Below, in pieces: positions 4,723 to 7,135 of a stretch of DNA of 7,135 nucleotides. The notes under the pieces are model-generated. The model saw only the letters and a program-made list of their open reading frames with translations. It was not told where the DNA came from and made no database searches. Source of the stretch: Gammaproteobacteria bacterium (GTDB taxonomy: Bacteria > Pseudomonadota > Gammaproteobacteria > Enterobacterales > Psychrobiaceae); the NCBI GenBank assembly GCA_013214885.1, contig JABSRS010000171.1, positions 1-7,135 on the forward strand, read 5' to 3'. A program made the translations under genes and the position numbers. Every line of letters starts with the position of its first letter. The first letter of the stretch is position 1.

Positions 4723-5781
4723 ATGAATTTTTTACATTACGCCGATAGTCGATATCTCACCAACCATATTACCTCTCGTGATGGCGAAATCCGCCTAGCT
4801 CAACAGCTGCAACTATCCGATAGCAGTGATCTTGAACTAAACCTCGCGCATTTTCAGCAGCAAGGGGCAAAGTTTGTGTTGCTCGGGATCCCTGAAGATA
4901 TTGGCCCGCGTGCCAATTTAGGCCGTGGTGGTGCCGATACTGGCTGGGATGCGTTTTTATCGCGTTTTTGTAACCTGCAACAGAATGGTTTTATCAAAGG
5001 CGAGGAAATCGCATTATTGGGTCATATCAAATGCGAGGATTTACAACAGAAAAGCCTTAATTTAGACCTTAGTAACCAATCTGACCTATCGCAGATACGC
5101 CAACTTGTTGAACAATTAGATCAACGCGTTAGCAAGGTGATTGAGCAAATAGTGTTGCACGACCTAACACCAATAGTGATTGGTGGTGGTCATAACAATG
5201 CTTACCCGATATTAAAAGGCGTCAGCGCTGCTAAAGGCCGTGGCATCGCGGCAGTAAATCTAGATCCTCATACTGATTTCAGAGCGTTAGAGGGACGCCA
5301 TAGTGGTAACGGTTTTAATTATGCGGCCGATCAAGGCTATTTATCGCATTACTTTTCATTGGGGATGCACGAATTAAAAAACTCCGCGGCTAATATTGCA
5401 GGATTAAACGAAAAACACTTTCCGTTTATTAGTTACCAGCAAATTTGGAGCCGCCGCGAATTATCATTCGAACAAGCCCTAAAGATAGCTAGTTGTTATT
5501 TAGGCGATAGTTGTGCCCCGATTGGGATAGAGCTCGACCTTGATAGCATTTCATTTATGCCTGCAAGTGCCTACACCAATTGTGGGGTCTCGTTATGCGA
5601 TGCCGAGTTTTACATCGATCAAATGGCCAAGTTACCTAATAGTTGCTATTTACATTTAGCCGAAGGGGCACCGATTCAACACCCTGCTGGAATCGAAGCA
5701 GGGATCAGCGATGTTGGCCAGGCTTATGCCGCGCTTGTTACCAGCTTTATCCAATCAAAACAGAATATTGGCGAGGACTAA
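4723..5781 (+). CDS. hutG: Formimidoylglutamase-type arginase-family hydrolase (HutG-like)
   Basis: Binuclear manganese hydrolase of the ureohydrolase (arginase) family. The likely reaction is N-formimidoyl-L-glutamate plus water to L-glutamate plus formamide, the last step of one histidine degradation route. Counting from ATG 4723 (352 residues), metal ligands are visible in GGGHNNAYP (154-162, His157), NLDPHTDFR (179-187, Asp181, His183, Asp185) and IELDLDSI (269-276, Asp272, Asp274). Also present are ALEGRHSGNGF, the usual continuation in formimidoylglutamases, and HLAEGAP (311-317). The start is uncertain: ATG 4723 has a weak GAG 6 nt upstream, and TTG 4708 would add five residues (MPELL) with no better binding site. 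No hutH, hutU, hutI or hutC is in view, so the substrate rests on family resemblance; agmatinase or another amidino hydrolase remains possible. Its stop overlaps the convergent yigI stop by 4 bp. Confidence 0.8.
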   Translation: MNFLHYADSRYLTNHITSRDGEIRLAQQLQLSDSSDLELNLAHFQQQGAKFVLLGIPEDIGPRANLGRGGADTGWDAFLSRFCNLQQNGFIKGEEIALLGHIKCEDLQQKSLNLDLSNQSDLSQIRQLVEQLDQRVSKVIEQIVLHDLTPIVIGGGHNNAYPILKGVSAAKGRGIAAVNLDPHTDFRALEGRHSGNGFNYAADQGYLSHYFSLGMHELKNSAANIAGLNEKHFPFISYQQIWSRRELSFEQALKIASCYLGDSCAPIGIELDLDSISFMPASAYTNCGVSLCDAEFYIDQMAKLPNSCYLHLAEGAPIQHPAGIEAGISDVGQAYAALVTSFIQSKQNIGED

Positions 5782-6245
5782 CCCACCATATACGTGCCAG
5801 TGCCAAAAGCAATGTGGTCGCCTTGCTCGTTATGGAGTTCCATTCGAGCAACCGCCACTTTATTTCCTGCGCGTATGACTGTGGCGGTGGCAATAAATTC
5901 GGTGCCACGCCCAGGGCGCAAATAATCAATTCTCAGGTCGATAGTGCCGAGATTTTGTAATCGCTTAAACACTGACTCCTGAGTGACTTCAGCCATATTT
6001 TCAAGCACCTCAGCAAAGACAATCATGCCACCAGCAACATCAAGCATGGTCGCGGTAACCCCGCCATGCAAAATTCCATGCACCGTGTTACCAACGAGAG
6101 CAGGTTTCATCTCGATCCGTAATTCGACTGAATCTTTATTATAGTGAACAATCTCCAAACCAATGAGGTGATGAAATGGCATTTGCTGACCAAAAAACTC
6201 AGCAATCATTGCCCTGACATCGTCTGTGCATAGCGTTTGAGACAT
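5778..6245 (-). CDS. yigI: YigI-type hotdog-fold acyl-CoA thioesterase
   Basis: A 155-residue single hotdog-domain thioesterase of the PaaI/YigI branch, expected to hydrolyse acyl-CoA in the cytoplasm. The motif HGGVTATMLDVAGG (60-73) carries the family's His-Gly-Gly and the probable catalytic Asp69 on the hotdog helix. Downstream GTIDLRIDYLRPGRG (100-114), RAGNKVAVAR and the C-terminal ATYMVG-like end (GTYMVG) match E. coli YigI closely from memory, and the length is the same. E. coli YigI is reported as a medium- to long-chain acyl-CoA thioesterase. The ATG at 6245 has AAGGAA at 6253-6258, 7 nt upstream. In E. coli yigI lies near recQ with pldA between them; here it is divergent from recQ across 135 bp and convergent with the hutG-like gene. 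Confidence 0.93.
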   Translation of the reverse strand: MSQTLCTDDVRAMIAEFFGQQMPFHHLIGLEIVHYNKDSVELRIEMKPALVGNTVHGILHGGVTATMLDVAGGMIVFAEVLENMAEVTQESVFKRLQNLGTIDLRIDYLRPGRGTEFIATATVIRAGNKVAVARMELHNEQGDHIAFGTGTYMVG

Positions 6246-6380
6246 TGTTACGTTCCTTATAATGAAAATTTAAGATATTTCAGTCTAATTAATACGAATA
6301 ATTTAAACAAGCATTTTAATGAGACAACTCCCTCACTCTGATTTAAACTATAGTCCTCATTAAAAAAGGCAACACCACCT
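6246..6380. other. Divergent promoter region between yigI and recQ
   Basis: An AT-rich 135-bp gap serving both genes. For recQ, TATAGT (6349-6354), inside the palindrome ACTATAGT, is a plausible -10 but has no good -35 at the usual distance. ATTTAAAC occurs twice in direct orientation (6301-6308 and 6341-6348), 40 bp apart. No clear leftward promoter and no LexA-type box were found. Confidence 0.3.
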
Positions 6381-7135
6381 GTGAATCCAGAGCAAACATC
6401 TCCTCAACAAATCCTCAGCCAAGTATTTGGTTATAGTGAGTTCCGTGATGGTCAATTAGAAATAATTAACCGTGCGATGGCCAATCAAGATTGTTTAGTG
6501 ATTATGCCAACAGGTGGCGGTAAATCGTTATGTTTCCAAATCCCCGCATTATTAATGCCTGGACTAACGATTGTGGTGTCGCCATTAATCTCCTTAATGA
6601 AAGATCAAGTCGACAGCTTACAGGCTAATGGTATTAACGCTGCGTATCTTAATTCAAGCCAGAGCCGCGAAGAGTCAATGGCGATCCTTAATGCGATGCA
6701 ATGGGGCGAAATTAAATTAATTTATGTCGCGCCAGAGCGCTTAATGCAACCGAGTTTTTTAGAGCGGATTCAACAATTACAAATTTCATTAATCGCGGTC
6801 GATGAAGCTCATTGTATTTCGCAATGGGGTCATGACTTTAGACCTGAATACGCCAGTTTAGGCCAAATTAAAGCGATATTACCCCAAGCACCAATTATGG
6901 CGCTAACGGCGACCGCCGATGAAGCGACTCGAGGCGAAATTGTTACCCGATTAAACTTACAAAATCATCACTATCATCAAGCCAGCTTTGATCGGCCTAA
7001 TATTCGTTACACCCTGTACGAAAAGTACAAACCTTTTGCCCAGCTTCAGGAGTACCTTAAGAGCCAGCAGGACAATTCGGGCATAATTTATTGCACCACC
7101 CGCAAACAGGTCGAAGAAATCGCGTTTAAGTTGCA
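6381..7135 (+). CDS. recQ: RecQ, ATP-dependent DNA helicase (5' part, cut by window edge)
   Basis: Superfamily 2 3'-5' DNA helicase of the RecF recombination and fork-repair pathway. About 251 codons are present and run off the window. Visible parts are the N-terminal [14 protein letters not shown] region (16-29), Walker A MPTGGGKS (42-49), [12 protein letters not shown] (65-76), the DEAH box (141-144) directly followed by the aromatic-rich loop [13 protein letters not shown] (145-157), motif III TATAD (176-180) and [11 protein letters not shown], with the second RecA-like domain beginning at [12 protein letters not shown]. The start is GTG 6381: an in-frame TAG at 6351 blocks anything longer and no ATG or other good start lies between. 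The best binding site, AAAAGG, is 11 nt upstream, rather far. The rest of domain 2, the zinc-binding and winged-helix region and HRDC lie outside the window. Confidence 0.97.
   Translation, partial: MNPEQTSPQQILSQVFGYSEFRDGQLEIINRAMANQDCLVIMPTGGGKSLCFQIPALLMPGLTIVVSPLISLMKDQVDSLQANGINAAYLNSSQSREESMAILNAMQWGEIKLIYVAPERLMQPSFLERIQQLQISLIAVDEAHCISQWGHDFRPEYASLGQIKAILPQAPIMALTATADEATRGEIVTRLNLQNHHYHQASFDRPNIRYTLYEKYKPFAQLQEYLKSQQDNSGIIYCTTRKQVEEIAFKL

Noticed and set aside
5643..5960. Plus-strand frame of 105 codons across the hutG/yigI junction, and a minus-strand frame at 5747-5929
   Set aside because: Both are out-of-frame readings of well-supported genes and have no domain or start signal.
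6246..6290. Fur-box-like AT-rich stretch upstream of yigI
   Set aside because: The match to GATAATGATAATCATTATC is poor and is expected by chance in AT-rich DNA.
1..7135. CRISPR arrays, tRNA or rRNA genes, insertion sequences and toxin-antitoxin pairs
   Set aside because: None seen: no regularly spaced repeats, no tRNA-like T-arm with acceptor stem, no transposase motifs, and no suitable small gene pairs.

Overview
The window looks like chromosomal DNA of a gammaproteobacterium, most likely from the Alteromonadales (Shewanella, Colwellia, Psychrobium or a relative). HslV, HslU, RraA, YigI and RecQ all read as close relatives of the enterobacterial proteins. Base composition is moderate, and small DUF971-type and two-helix membrane proteins sit beside them. 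The genus cannot be fixed from sequence alone. Two pieces of neighbourhood known from E. coli are visible in altered form: hslV-hslU-(menA)-rraA on the left and yigI-(pldA)-recQ on the right. menA and pldA are absent here.

Left block (1-1920): the protease operon hslV-hslU, with a 4-nt gap, closed by a strong intrinsic terminator. Next comes a leftward two-gene unit (1910-2810): an ECF-type sigma factor and a small two-helix membrane protein that overlaps its 3' end by 35 bp. A good candidate ECF promoter (TGAACC-N16-CGTTAT) lies in front of it, suggesting autoregulation. The 238-bp region to its right also holds an FNR-type box in front of a rightward DUF971 gene.

Middle block (3049-4352): the DUF971 gene, a convergent three-helix YgjV-like membrane protein overlapping it by 20 bp, then rraA, whose product inhibits RNase E.

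Non-coding stretch (4353-4722): this holds a GC-richer, hairpin-dense element of about 150-190 bp, including a possible three-way-junction fold, and a separate perfect 12-bp inverted repeat just in front of the next gene. Neither is explained by the genes.

Right block (4723-7135): a formimidoylglutamase-type arginase-family gene (hutG-like) without other hut genes in view, a convergent hotdog thioesterase (yigI) sharing 4 bp with it at the stop codons, and divergently the first 251 codons of recQ, cut by the window edge.

Most of the window is conserved housekeeping sequence. The parts most worth a second look are the sigma factor/membrane protein unit with its promoter, the FNR-like box ahead of the DUF971 gene, and the structured intergenic element after rraA.
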